Source of the DNA: Acephala macrosclerotiorum
Taxonomy: Eukaryota; Ascomycota; Leotiomycetes; Helotiales; Mollisiaceae
NCBI GenBank assembly: GCA_014904845.1
Contig: MU119360.1
Location: 1 to 64,000 of the forward strand
DNA: 64,000 bases
Direction of reading: 5' to 3'
Position numbers and translations under genes: made by a program. Within the stretch, counting starts at the first letter, position 1. Each line of letters starts with the position of its first letter. This document shows, piece after piece, positions 1 to 12,974 of this stretch. The notes below the pieces were generated by a model that worked only from the letters and a program-made list of their open reading frames with translations, was not told where the DNA came from and did no database searches.

Positions 1-449
1 TTTTTTTTTTTTTATATTCGTTTTAATATTAATTATTTTAAGTAATTCAATACGTAATTTTTATAAATTAATATTTTTTTATAATTTTACAATTTTATAA
101 TCAAATTATTTAATCTCGAATAATACAATCAAAATAAAAATTTTTATTAATTAATTTTCAATTTTCGATTTTTAATAATTTGAGTTTTTTTTTAATAACA
201 ATAAAAAATAAAATATATAAATCGTATATAAACAGTTTTTAGTGAGATCTATTGAAATAATTCATTTTTCGACGTCGTTTTATTAATATAAAAAAATTTA
301 ATCGTAAATTAATTCGTTTTAATTAATAAATTAAATTCATTCGAAATAATTCGTAATTTGTAAATCAATTAATCAATCAATCAAAGTAAAAATAGAAAAA
401 GTTATTAATTAATTTATAATAAACGAAAACTTTTTATATATTAAAAAAC

Positions 450-3400
450 CCGTAATTAATATTACTCTCGAAATTAATTATTTACAAAGATTTTTAAAAA
501 AAGAATATATAGTTTTATTATATTATTTTTATAAAAATATATTAAAAAAAATTAATACGTTTTCGTATTATATTATAAAATGCGAAAAATTTCTAAGAAT
601 TTAAATAATTAATAATAAATCGTTTTAATAATTATTACGCGCAAATTTATTCAAATTTATATTTATTATATAAAATAATATCGTTTACGAATATTCAATT
701 ATAAAAAAATATTAAATTTATATTAAAAACGATATTTATTTACAATTCAATATTAAAATTTTTTTTTTATAATTTTAAATCAAATTACAACGATTTTTTT
801 ATTAAATTATTATTTATTTCGATTAAATTTATTAATTCAAAATAAATATTTCTCGAATATTTTATAAAAACTCGATTGAATTAATTATTTTATTTCAATT
901 AAAAACTTTTTTTTTAAAGCGTAGAAAATTGTAAACTTTTACAATTTTATAACGTTTATAAAAATTCAATTATAAAAAAATATTATATTTACTTTTATAA
1001 AATTACAAAAAAAATATTGTATTTATTTTTGTAATTATTGAAATTATAATTAACGATATTTTATTTCAATAATCTTTTTTTTTTTTATAATAAAACTTTT
1101 TTTATAATTACGAATTAATCGATTTATAACGCGTATAAATCGTATTATTTTATAATTATACTTTATAAAACGTCGTTTTAAACTCGTAAAATTTCGACGT
1201 TATTTGTAAAGTTTTTTATATTACTCGAGAATTTTAATAATTTCAAATATTGATTTTATTAATTTTATACAAACAAATAATAATTACAATTTTATAATCG
1301 ATTTTACGATTATATACAAAAGTATTTATTCGTTGAATTATTATATATTGTATTTTATTCGCTCGACAAAAGAAATATTATTTGATTTAATACAAACTCG
1401 AAAATTCAAATTTATTTTTCAATATTCGAATTATTATAATTCGGAAAAAAATAAAACGTATTATTATTAAAATTAAAAAATATAAAAAAATTTACAATTA
1501 ATATTTAATTTTATTAAAAAATAATAATAATTATAATTTAAATAATATTTAACAATTGAATAATAATAAATAATTTAAAGTACAATATAAATTTTTTTTT
1601 AAATATTTTGTAAAATTTATATTATTTACAATAAAAATCGCAAAAAAACGAATTCAAATCGATATTGTAAAAAAAGTATTAAATTTAAAAAATATTATTA
1701 ACGTTTTTCGAATTTTACAATTTTAAAACGAATTTAATTCGATAAAAAAAAAATTATACAAAAAAAAAAATAAACGAATATATTATATATTATTTTGAAT
1801 ACTATAAAAAAAAAATATTAAAATTATATATTATAAAAGTTAAATAATTGAAATTTTTGTTTTAAATTCAAAAAAATTAATTAAAAATTTATAAAATTAT
1901 TTTCGATTATATAATTATTAAATATTTATTGATAAAAAATTGTAAATAAAGAAAAATATTACGAATAAATAAAAAAAAAAATTGAAAATTAAACGAAGTA
2001 TAAAAAGTTATATTCGTAATAAAATTTTACAAATAAAAAAAAAAATTATTAAAAAAATCGATTAAAAAATTAATTAAAAAATTAATTAAATTTCGATTTT
2101 AAAATACGATATTTTTAATATTTTAAATATTTGTTTTTAGATTTCAAAGTATAATATTTCAAATATATATTTTTAAAAAATAATTTATTCAATATATTTA
2201 ATTTGTTTTATTTCAAAAAAAAAACAATATTAAAATTAACAATTGAAAAACGTTTTTACTAATAAAAACAAAAACGATTATAATACTATTAATAATCTCA
2301 AATTCAATTATATTAATTTCAAATTTTTTAATAATTTAATTTATTGAAAATAATTACCAATTTAATAAAATTTTATAACGAGAATATAAAATATAATAAA
2401 AAACTATATAATAATATTAATATCAAATTTCAAGTTTTTTATAATTATTATTATAAAATCGTTTTATTAAAAAAATATTACAATAATATATTTTTTATTA
2501 TATTAAAAAATCGAATTAATTTTTTTTATTATAATAAAATTACAAAAAAAAATTATAGTTTTAATACTATAATCGATATAATAAAAATTTACTTCGAAAT
2601 CGAAAAAAATTATTAATTGTATATATTCGAATAAAAAAAATTATATTTTTAAAAATTATTAAAATTAATTTAAAAAAGTCTCGTTTTGAGTATTTTTAAT
2701 TATTTTTTAATTAATTTAAAAAAATTTAATGAAAATTATCAAATGAGTATTAAATAAAATATAATTTTAAAAATTAAATTATTAGTATTTATAAAAATAT
2801 AAAAAAGTGTAATTTAGTTTTTTATAATTTTATTTTTACGTACGAAAAAATTTGTATTTAATTGAAATCAATAATTGGTACGAAAATACGAACTCGAAAA
2901 TATAATAATTATAATATGCGAATATTGTAAAATTAAAACGATTACAATTACGATTATAATAATAATAACAATATATATACGTTTTAATTGTATTGAAATT
3001 CGAACGATTATATATACGAAAAAATTATTAAAAATAATAAACGTAAACAAAATAAAAAAAAATAAAAAAATACTTATTAAAAAATAAATAAATAAAAAAA
3101 TAATTTTTATATTGCGTTTTTAATATTGTAATTATTTGATTTGTAAAATTAAAAATAATTTTTTTTTTTAATTTTAGTATTTATAATTTCCAATGAATTT
3201 CAAGAATAGTATTAATATATTAATATTGTTTTTAGAATTTAATTATATGATTTTTGTATGATTTTTGTATTAAAATATTAGCGAGTTTTACATATTAACG
3301 AATTACGATAAAAAAAGAAAATAAAAGTATTTAATTAATTAAATTGAATTAATTGTATTTAGTAAAAAAAAAGAATTACTAGTGTAAATATAATATTAAT

Positions 3401-3590
3401 ATAATAGTCACGTATTACACTAAGCTGTATTGAGACTAATTTAATTGCACTAGAATTGAGATTATAATTTTCGATTTTTATATAATTTCTAGAAAATAAA
3501 TTATTTTATATGTATATTAAAAACTAAGAATTTTATGTGCGTTTTTTGTTTTTTTTTATTCGAATAAATATTTTTTAATAAATTAATAAA
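450..3590 (+). mobile_element. Copia element A, internally deleted and hypermutated
   Basis: This copy is related to element B. The stretch 600-720 resembles B at about 4240-4320, and 2280-2870 resembles B at 5105-5720, including a shared reading frame that begins at 2344 (a gag-like region rich in Tyr, Asn and Lys). At about 3060-3500 it resembles the last part of B, from 9630 into its LTR. The roughly 3.5 kb that in B lies between gag and the 3' untranslated region (integrase, reverse transcriptase) is absent, so A is a deletion derivative. I could not place its 5' LTR, so the left boundary is a guess. Confidence 0.55.
3383..3590 (+). repeat. 3' LTR of element A (partial match)
   Basis: It begins TGTAAATATAATATTAAT just after a purine-rich stretch, exactly as the 3' LTR of element B begins at 9922. 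Similarity is clear to about 3500 and then fades. The end is set only by the 208-bp length of the B LTRs. Confidence 0.5.
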
Positions 3591-3816
3591 TATATTTAAA
3601 TTTATTTAAAAATTTTATATTCGTATTAAAATTGATTATAAAAAAATTATTGTAATATAAAATAAAATAAAATTTAAAATTTTTTTTAATAATTTTCAAT
3701 TATAATTTTTTTAATTAAATTATTTTTTTTACGATTTTATTTATTATTATAATTTTTATATTATTTATAAAATTATTTTATTTTTTAATATAATTATTTA
3801 TTTTAACAACGATTTA

Positions 3817-4024
3817 TATAAGTACAATATTAGTTTAATAGTTACGTGCAGTACTAGGCCAGATCGGGACTAGCGCCGCTTGCGTTAGAATTGAGATTAT
3901 ATTTTTCAATTTTTGTGCACTTATTAGATTTAGAACTAACAATCAATCAACGAATTATTCAATTTATTTGTTTATTTCGTTTCTAGTTTATTATTAGTAA
4001 TAAGTATTTCTAGTAATACTAATA
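3817..4024 (+). repeat. 5' LTR of element B
   Basis: It aligns without gaps to 9922-10129. Differences are mainly C/T and G/A; for example its first two bases are TA where the 3' copy has TG. Both carry the GC-richer core around AGCGCCGCTTGCG, the least mutated part of the region. Confidence 0.85.
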
Positions 4025-7000
4025 CTAATCAATAGTTGTTCAATTAATTACAAAATAATTAGATTTCTATTTAAAAAAAATTGATTTACAAAAAAAATTT
4101 TTTTTTTAAATAATTTGCTTTTTATAAAAAAGTACTTAAAATAATCAATATATTTTCGAAAAAACAAAGAATCTACAAGAATTTTCTTGTAAAAACGCAT
4201 TCAAAATATCGAGATTATTAAAAACTTAAAAAAAATAATACGAAAACGATTTTAAGTCTATATTTACTTTTCAAATTTGCATTTACTACGTAAAACAATA
4301 ATATTTACGAAAAACGAATAAAAAAACGCGAGAACGATTTCAAATCTATATTAATTTACTCGAATTTACATCAAAAACGAACTCTCAAAAAAAGTTTTAC
4401 GTTTTTACTCGTTATTTGATCGAAAATATATAAATATCAATAATAATATTTATTTGAATTCGAATTAAAACTTTCAATTTTTTTATTATTTACTATATAA
4501 TTATTTTTTAAAATAGTAAATTTATTTAAAATTAAATTTTTTTATAATAAAAACAAATAAAAAAAAATTTTCGATTTTACAAACAATAAAAATCTTAATA
4601 AAATAATATTAAATAAATATATTTTTTATTATTTTAAAATATATAAAAAAAAAAAAATTTTAATTACAATCTATAAAAATATTTTTAAAAGAATTTTGAA
4701 AATTGCTCGCAAAAAATTTTATATTTAATACACAAAAATTTTATACGTCGTTTACAAAACTTTTTACGTACTTACGAAATTTGAATATCGAAAAATAAAA
4801 AATTTATTATCGATAATTTAAAAAAAGTTTTTTAATAAAAAATTTTTTATAAATAAATACAAATAGAAATTATCGATCAATTAAAAAATAGAAATTTTTT
4901 CTTTCAATAAAATCGATCAATTCAATTAATAAATCAAAGTATTCTAATATTAATATTCAATAATCAAAATATAATTACTTTTACGATTTCAATTATTAAT
5001 ACGAATTCTCTTATTATAAATACGATTATTTCTACGAATACTTTTTATATTTTTTTTATTATAATTTTTTTTTACAAATACGAATTTATTTAATATTATA
5101 CAAAATACTTAATATATTTACTAGTAATCTTTTTAATAATAATCAAATCAATATAATAATCTACAAAATATTTCTATTAAATTATTTACAAATTTAATAA
5201 AAATTTATACTAATAATAAAAAATATAATAAAAAATTATACAATATTTTTAATTACAAATTACTAATATTTTATAATTATTATAATAAAATCGAATTATC
5301 TCAAAATTAATACAATAAAGTATTTTTTATTAGTTTTATAAAACGTATAAACGCGTTTTATTTTAATAAACTTCTAAAAAAAAATTTCGATTTTACTATA
5401 CTAATAACAATAATAAAAATTTATTTCGAAATTAAAAAAAATCGCTAATTATATATATTTTTATAAAAAAAAACAATTTTAGTGAAAATTATTATAATTA
5501 ATTTAATAAAAATTAAATTAAAATATTTACAAATATTTTTCAATTAATTTCAAAAAATTTAATTAAATTTATTATTAAAATATTAAATGAAATATAATTT
5601 ATAAAATCAAATTATTAACGTTTATTGAAATATTAAAAAATGCAATTTTGTTTTCTATAAATTTATTAATATTTTTAAAAGCGTTTATATTAAATTGCAA
5701 TCAATAATAAGTATTGTAACGCGATTACATAAAATATAATAATATAATTTAAATTCTATTTTTTAAAATCAAAAAAAAAACGAACTCGATTAAAATTAAA
5801 TCGATTGTACTTATAAAGAACGAAATAAAAAACGCGATCGAATACAAAATCGAAAATATTGAAATCGAGAAAATTTTCGAAGTAAATATTGTAAAAATTA
5901 TAAATTTTAAAAAAAATTATATTAAAAAAAATACTATATTTATAGTAAATCGAAATATTAATTATAAAATATATAATAAAAAAACGATAATAAATATATA
6001 TAAAGTTTTAATAATAAACTCAATATACAATAAATCGAAATATTATAACAATTTATTATTAAAGTTTTCTCGCTAAAATCGAGAAAATAAAAAGTTTATC
6101 GAAAAATAATCAAATAATAAAAATTAATCAATTACTAATAAATATAGAAATAAAAAACGAAAAAAAAAATTAGTTTATCGAATTTAAAAAAGTCGATAAT
6201 ATGCAAATAATAACTATTTTAAATAATTAATTTACTCGTTATATTATTACAAAAGAAAATATATTTAATATTTTATTATTATAATTTGAATTATTCGAAT
6301 CTAATTAATATTTATTTTTTATTTTTGAAAATCGATATTCTTTAAAAGTTTTTCAAAAAATTATATTGAACAATAAAATCGCTAAAATATCAATTATTGA
6401 TCAATCGCAATTTATAGTACTACGAAAATTTGATATTAGCGTTCAATTAAATACATCTATAATCGAAACTTATAAAATTCGTTTTGATAAAAGTATTATT
6501 TTATCGTAAAAAATTATTCGAATCAATATTTTATTAAATATTATTACTTTTTATATTATTTCTATAAATACATTTTTTTATTTTATATTTAAAATATAAA
6601 TACTATAAATATAAAACTCGATAATCTAAAGAATATTTTAATTCAAAAAAACAAAATTATTTTTATTGTAAAAAAATAAAATTACTTATAAATACTATTG
6701 TATTAATTAAAAAAAAATCTAATTTAAAATCATTTTATTAATATAAAATTACATTAATTGTATAGACGTTTTGATTATTTATCGATACGACGTTTTATAA
6801 AAGTTTTTCAATGAATTGATTATAACGTAAATATTAAATATATTTAATATCTTATTAAATATTATTACTATTATTAAATATATAAATAATTACTTGAAAA
6901 ATTCAAATTTACTTTATAAAATAATTATAAATTCAATTATTCGATTATTATCGACGTTTTATATTTAGATAAAAAACTAATTTTACAAGTAATAAACTCG

Positions 7001-9921
7001 TTTACAGTATTTCAAATTACTAGATTTATAAAAAATATATTTGTAAAAACAATATAAAATACATTATATATATATTGAATTAATATATATTAAAAACTAT
7101 TAAATTATATCGTTTACGACGCTAAAAAATTTTTCTCGTTTATAGAGTTTCGATAAAACACTAAAATAATAATAATTAAAATCAAAAAAATACTTATTAA
7201 AATTTATAATAATATAAAAAAAATAAAGAAATATTACATTTTATTACGTCGAATTTACGAAATTATTTACGACGAATTAATCGAAAAATAAATCAACAAA
7301 AATATAATTTTATAAATAGTAATCAAAATTATTAATAATTCGATAAAATTAAACAATATTGTATTTATACTACTAGTTTTTAAAATATACTTTAAAATAA
7401 TTAGTAACGATATATCGTCGTTATCAATTATTAAAAAAATTGAAACAATTCGAATAATTATTAAAAAAATATATTGTTTATATATTTAATATCAAATTAA
7501 CGACGCACTTTTAATAAAAAACAATTCAAATACAAAATCTATATTAAACTTACTAATTCTATTTAAAGTACGCATTTAATATAAAAAAAACGAATAAAAA
7601 AAATTATACAAATTATTAATAATTAATAGAAAAATATATATAATCGATATATTTTACGAATTGATTAATTTTCGTTTAACGATCGTCAAATTTTATTACA
7701 CGAAAAAAAAGTATTAAAAGTTTACAATCGAACTAATAATTAAAAAAATAATCGAGAAAATTAAAAAAAAAAATTTTAGTTTTTTTAATTGAACGAAATA
7801 AATAAAAAATTAATCAAAAAACGTAATTAAAAACGCTTAAAAAAATCACGAAATAAAAACGTATATAATAAAAAATCTAGATAAAATAAATATTATAACT
7901 TTACTAAAAACGATAAAAAAAATTATAAAAATTTCAATAATTAATTTTTTATTATTATTGTCGAAAAAACTAAAATTTTTATAATCTTTATAACAAATAA
8001 AAAAAAGAGCGATATAGAATTATTATTAAAACTATAAAAAGAAAATATAATTACAATTTTTAAACAATTATTCGAAACGTTTTAAAAAAAGAAAATCGAT
8101 AATTTAATTATAAAAAAAATCTTTAATTTCGTTTAATACGATTTTAATAAATATATTAAAATTCGAATTTTCAATTCGAGATTAATTAACGAAATTAAAA
8201 ATAAAATTATTAATATTTTTTACGAGAAATCGAGATTAGTAATCTAAAAATACAATAATAAAAAAAAGAAAATAATTTTCACGCAATTTTCGATAATACA
8301 AAAAATTAATTAACGATTAATTATCGTTTTAATACTTTTTTTAATTCAATTTGCAAACAAAAAAATTAAAATATGATTTCATAATATTATTCAAATTTAT
8401 ATTTAATTTACGACAAATTTTTAACGATTTATATTAGTACGTTTATCGAAAAAAATTTACTATTTACATTCACTAAATACAATTATAATTATCTTAAAAT
8501 TTTTATATAAAATTGCGAAAATAAAAACACACTAATAAACTACGTATTACAAGTATTATAAAAAGAAATTATTTATAATTACATCGATATACAATTTTTA
8601 CTTTTTAATTACGATTATTAAAAGATTTTTCGACGTTATTAAAATACAAATCGACGATACGCTTATATTAGCAAAAAAAGAATTTTCTACTCTCAAAAAA
8701 AAACGAATTCAATAAAATTAAATTTTTGATCAAATCTAAAAAAGTTTTAATACTAGAAATACTATTGATTTTCAATAAATGCGTTTTAATTCAATTCGAA
8801 AATACGATCCAATTACAACAAAAAAACTAAAACAAAAAAATTAAATTAATAAATATTAAAAACAATAAATTAAAAAAATTTATATTACTATAATCTATTA
8901 ATTTAAAACAACTTTCGATTTATTTATTACTATTCAATATCAAAATCTAACGAAAAAAAAAATTATTACATTAAATAAAAAATTGAAATAATAAATTAAA
9001 AATTTAAATCGAAAACTCAAATATATTGTTTTCGATTTACTTACGACGAAATTTTTCGTTTTTATCAATAATTCATTTGCAAACAACAAAAATTTTAATT
9101 CTCAAATTGAATACGAAATCATTCTAATAAATAAACGTTAATTAAACGATAAAAAGTTCGAAATCAAAAGAAATTTCATTTATTATAACTTTACTAAAAG
9201 CAAACGCATTACTAAAAGTATTTTAGGTTTTGGAATATATAATATAATAAAAAAAGTCGATATAATGATCGCAATCGAATTTACTATTAATATAATTATT
9301 TAATAACTCGATCTCTTTAAAATCTCGACAATCGTTTGTACAAACTCATATTCGCTATACGAGTATTTAATCAAATTAAAAACTACTAAAAAAAAGCGTT
9401 TTATAATCGATATTATAACTCTTTATTAATCGTATAAACGCAAAAAACTGTAAAAAATTCGATAAATTAATAATCAAAATAATCTAACGAATACTATAAC
9501 AAAATCAATATTTAATAAAATTTTGAAAAAGTTTCTAAATACGAATCACTTTAAAATCCGAATAAAAAAATAGATTAAAAAAAAAGAAAATAGTAAAAAC
9601 AGCGCAAAGAACTAAAAAAAATACTTACTAAAAAAAAATAGAAAAAAAATAATTTTTGCGTTGTATTTCGAATCTTGTGATTATTTGATTTATAAGATTA
9701 AAAAAAAAAGAATTACTTCAATTTCAGCGCTTATAACTCTCGACGAACTTCGAGAACAGCACTAGTTCACTAGCGTTGTTCTCAAAGTTTAGTCACATGA
9801 TTTTTGCATTGAAATATCAGCGAGTTTTACATATCAACAGACTACAATAAAAAAAGAAAATAATAACGTCTTTTAAATAATTGAACTGGACTAATTCTTA
9901 TCACAAAGAAAAAGCTGCCAG

Positions 9922-10129
9922 TGTAAATACAATATTAGTTTAATAGTCACGTGCGGCACTAGACCAAATCGGGATTAGCGCCGCTTGCGCTAGAATTGAG
10001 ATTATATCTTTCAATTCTTGCGCACTTATTAGATTTAGAACTAACAATCAATCAACGAATCATTTAATTTATTTGTTTACTTCGTTTTTGATCTATTACT
10101 AGTAATAGATATTTTTAGTAATACTAACA
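9922..10129 (+). repeat. 3' LTR of element B
   Basis: It starts TGTAAATACAATATTAG and ends ACTAACA, so it has canonical TG...CA ends. It follows a purine-rich tract (9905-9921). It keeps more G and C than the 5' LTR and matches it at an offset of exactly 6105 bases. Confidence 0.85.
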
Positions 10130-12820
10130 ATCTATAATCGATTTTAATTTTTTATATAAAATTAAAAATATATTATAATTTTTAATTAACGTTTTTTTAT
10201 AAATAATTTTTATTATTTTTATTTTATAAAATATAAATATTCGAAAAACGTATTAAATATAAATTTAATAAATTAATTAATATAATAATTAATTAAATAA
10301 ATAGTAATATTAATAATTTATTTATAAAAAAAAAAATTTATTTAATTAAATATTTTTTTTTATAAAATTATATTTTATAAAAATAATAAATTTATTTAAT
10401 TTGAATATTTGAAATTAAATCGTAATAATAATTTATTTATATATATTTTTTAATAAATTATAAAAATACAATTTTCGCGATTTTTCTCGATTTAAAATTT
10501 TACGAATATAATAATAATATTTTTATTTTTATTTTTTTAACGATTTTTAATTTTAATTTTAATAATATTTGTATTTATTTTAATTTTATCGAATTATATT
10601 CGAAAATTTTATTTAAATTCGTAAAATAATTTTTTAAATAAAAAATAAATATTAAAAATATTTATAAAATTATATATTTTATAATAAAAATAAATATTTT
10701 AAAATAATTAATATTATAAATTTATTTTAATTTTTTAATAATAATTTTAATTTTATATCGAATTAATTTATTACGAATATTAAATTTTTTTATAATAATT
10801 TTATAAATAATTATTTTTATTTAATTGAAAACGGATTTTTTTTTTTAAAAAAATTTATTAACGATTAAAAATTTAAATAAAATATTAAATATATTTAAAA
10901 AAAAAATTTATTTAAATAAATAATATTTAAAATTTTTATTAATTATTTTATTATTTAAAAAAAAAAATTTATTATTTATTTTAATATAAAAATTTTTAAT
11001 TTTTTTAATTATTTGATTATTAATTTTTAAATTTAATTAAAATTTTATTTAATTATTAATTTTAAATTTATTTTTATTAATACGTATTTTAATATTATTA
11101 ATTATTTTATTATTAAAAAAATAATTAATTAATATATTAATAATAATATAATTATAAATTATATTTTTATAATTATTAATAAATAAATTTATTATAATAT
11201 ATTTAAATTTTTAAAAAATAAAATTTTTTAAAAATTTATATTTATAAAATTTTATATTAATTAAATTTTTTTTTTAATATTTTATAATTTAATAATTTAT
11301 AAAAAAAAAAATTTAATTTTAAAAATTTATTTATTTAATTAATTTTTAAATTTTTTAATATTAATTTAATATTTAAAAATAATTAAAAAAATTTATTTTT
11401 TTAATTTAAATTTTTAAATTAATTATAAAAATATATTTATTAATATTTTATTTTAATTTAAATTATATATTTTATAATATAATTTTATAAATAATAAATT
11501 TAACGATATTATTTATTTAATAATATTATTTAATAAATATTTATATAATAAATAAAATTTATATTTAAAAAAATTAAATAATATTTTAAATTATTTTTAA
11601 AAATTATTTTTCGAATTTATTCGATTTATTATTATATTTAAAATAAATAATATTTTTTTTTATATTTCTTTTAATAATTCTATAGATTTTTCGAATATAA
11701 AATTATATTTTTTTCGTATTTTTATTTTTTAAAAGTTTAATTTAAAAGTATTTTATTATATTATTTATAATTATAAAAAAATATTAATATTTTTTATAAA
11801 ATTTAAATAATTTATTAAAAATATTATTATATAATTTTATTATTTGTTTTTTTTTAAAAAGTTTTTTTTTATTTTTTTTATTATATAAATTTTATATATT
11901 TTATATTTAATATATAATTTAAATTTCAATATTTTTATATTTATAATATTAATTAATTTTCGAAATATATTATAATTAATATAATTAAAACGCCGATATA
12001 TAAACTTTTATAAAAATTTTTTAAGAATTTATTACTTCGAAAAACTCGATTAATAATCGAGTTCTCGTTAATATATTCGAAATAATATTCGTTGAATACG
12101 TAATAATATTATTAATATTTTAATATTAATTTAATATAAAAAAATTATAAATATTATTTAAAATATTAATTACTCGTTTTCTTTTAAATATAATTTATAT
12201 TTTATAAATTACAAATTATAAAATAAAAATTAATTTTATTATTTTAAAATTTAATATATATTAAACTTTTTTAAATTTAAATTTAATTTTAATATTTAAT
12301 CGCGTTTAGAATAATATCGTTTATTATAATTTTTTTATTTAATATTTATTAATACTTTAAATATTTCGAAATATTAAAATTTAAATTCGATTGATTAATA
12401 TTTAAATTAATAAAAATAATAAAAATAAAAATTGTTTTTTATTAATATAAATTTTTATTTATCGAAAATAATAAAAAAAAAAATTTTATAATTTATTGTT
12501 TATATTATTTGAAATAATTTAAATAGTTTTAATAATTTTTTTTTAAATTATAATTCGATCGATTAATATAAAAAAATCAATTTCGATTTTTTATTATTAA
12601 TTAATTTAATAATATAAATACTAATAAAAACATTTAAATAAAAGTTTTTAAATCGAGAATAATTATTTTTTATAAGGATTTTTTATTTTTTTTATTTGCA
12701 AACGTAGTATAATATTGTAAAAATAAATACTATAAATTCGATCGAAATTATTAAAATCGCTATAACGAATAAAATTAATATTTTAAAGTAAAAAAATACG
12801 ACAATTTCAATAAATACTTT

Positions 12821-12834
12821 CCGGGCTTATAATT
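12821..12834 (-). other. Primer-binding site of C' (degraded)
   Basis: On the minus strand it reads AATTATAAGCCCGG, directly after the LTR. The right-hand copy has GGTTATGAGCCCGG, complementary to the anticodon-arm half of fungal initiator tRNA-Met, as used by Drosophila copia and yeast Ty5. Three G-to-A changes have degraded it here. Confidence 0.65.
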
Positions 12835-12969
12835 TGTCAATTTAAGTAATATATTCGATGGTCTTAATAATTAGATTGATTAATTAAGATTATAAGATCT
12901 AGCTAAGTACAGGGACATTATATCCATTACAGTGCTTACTCAGCACTAAAACCACTCGAAAGTCTAACA
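12835..12969 (-). repeat. 5' LTR of C' (inverted relative to 59209-59330)
   Basis: On the minus strand it starts TGTTAGACTTTCGAG and ends TTGACA. It matches the LTR at 59209-59330 along its whole length, apart from about 13 extra bases near 12880-12893. The block 12900-12969 is nearly identical to its partner. It ends exactly where MaoC-like coding similarity can begin. Confidence 0.85.
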
Positions 12970-12974
12970 TTCCA

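Larger units (their letters stand above)
3817..10129 (+). mobile_element. Full-length Ty1/Copia-type retrotransposon B, hypermutated
   Basis: Two direct repeats of 208 bp (3817-4024 and 9922-10129) enclose 5.9 kb of internal sequence. The element is flanked by a 5-bp target duplication, attta at 3812-3816 and atcta at 10130-10134, which differ by one C/T. Near the 3' end, about 9040-9600, one frame still shows the RNase H and C-terminal region of a Copia polyprotein, including a SFANNK motif, a STKSKR-like motif and an IRWI-like stretch, interrupted by TAA and TAG codons. No reading frame is intact, so the element cannot move by itself. It is inserted at the end of the C' sequence. Confidence 0.85.
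1..12834. other. AT-rich, hypermutated repeat block without host genes
   Basis: The whole stretch is almost only A and T, with no host gene that I can support; the few ORFs of 60-90 codons are Lys/Asn/Ile/Tyr-rich and follow from composition. The remaining C and G sit largely in CG dinucleotides. Counting by hand from 10141 to 12000, I find about 31 plus-strand cytosines and about 25 are followed by G. Patches that are less affected (3840-3960, 9660-10120) are retrotransposon ends. This is what repeat-induced point mutation leaves after saturation. Individual elements are listed separately. Confidence 0.9.
10130..12969 (-). mobile_element. 5' part of Copia family C element (C'), saturated with C-to-T changes
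   Basis: Read on the minus strand this aligns to the element starting at 59209. 12835-12969 matches its LTR, 12600-12834 its leader and gag start, and about 11600-12030 matches the integrase region at 61130-61620. About 1 kb between gag and integrase is missing here. At aligned positions, G and C of the right-hand copy are A and T here, except in CG dinucleotides. The body stops at 10130, where element B begins. Minus-strand bases just left of B (3816 downward) again resemble family C at 62641, so B may be nested inside C'. Confidence 0.8.

Noticed and set aside
2344..3087. Three ORFs of 60-90 codons in the AT-rich block as genes
   Set aside because: They are low in information (Lys, Asn, Ile, Tyr), overlap on both strands, and the first matches a retrotransposon gag region shared with element B.
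1..12834. AT-rich block as a centromere or mitochondrial insert
   Set aside because: The LTRs, a target duplication and the colinear match to a Copia element explain it; no mitochondrial gene is visible. A centromeric location cannot be excluded but has no support here.
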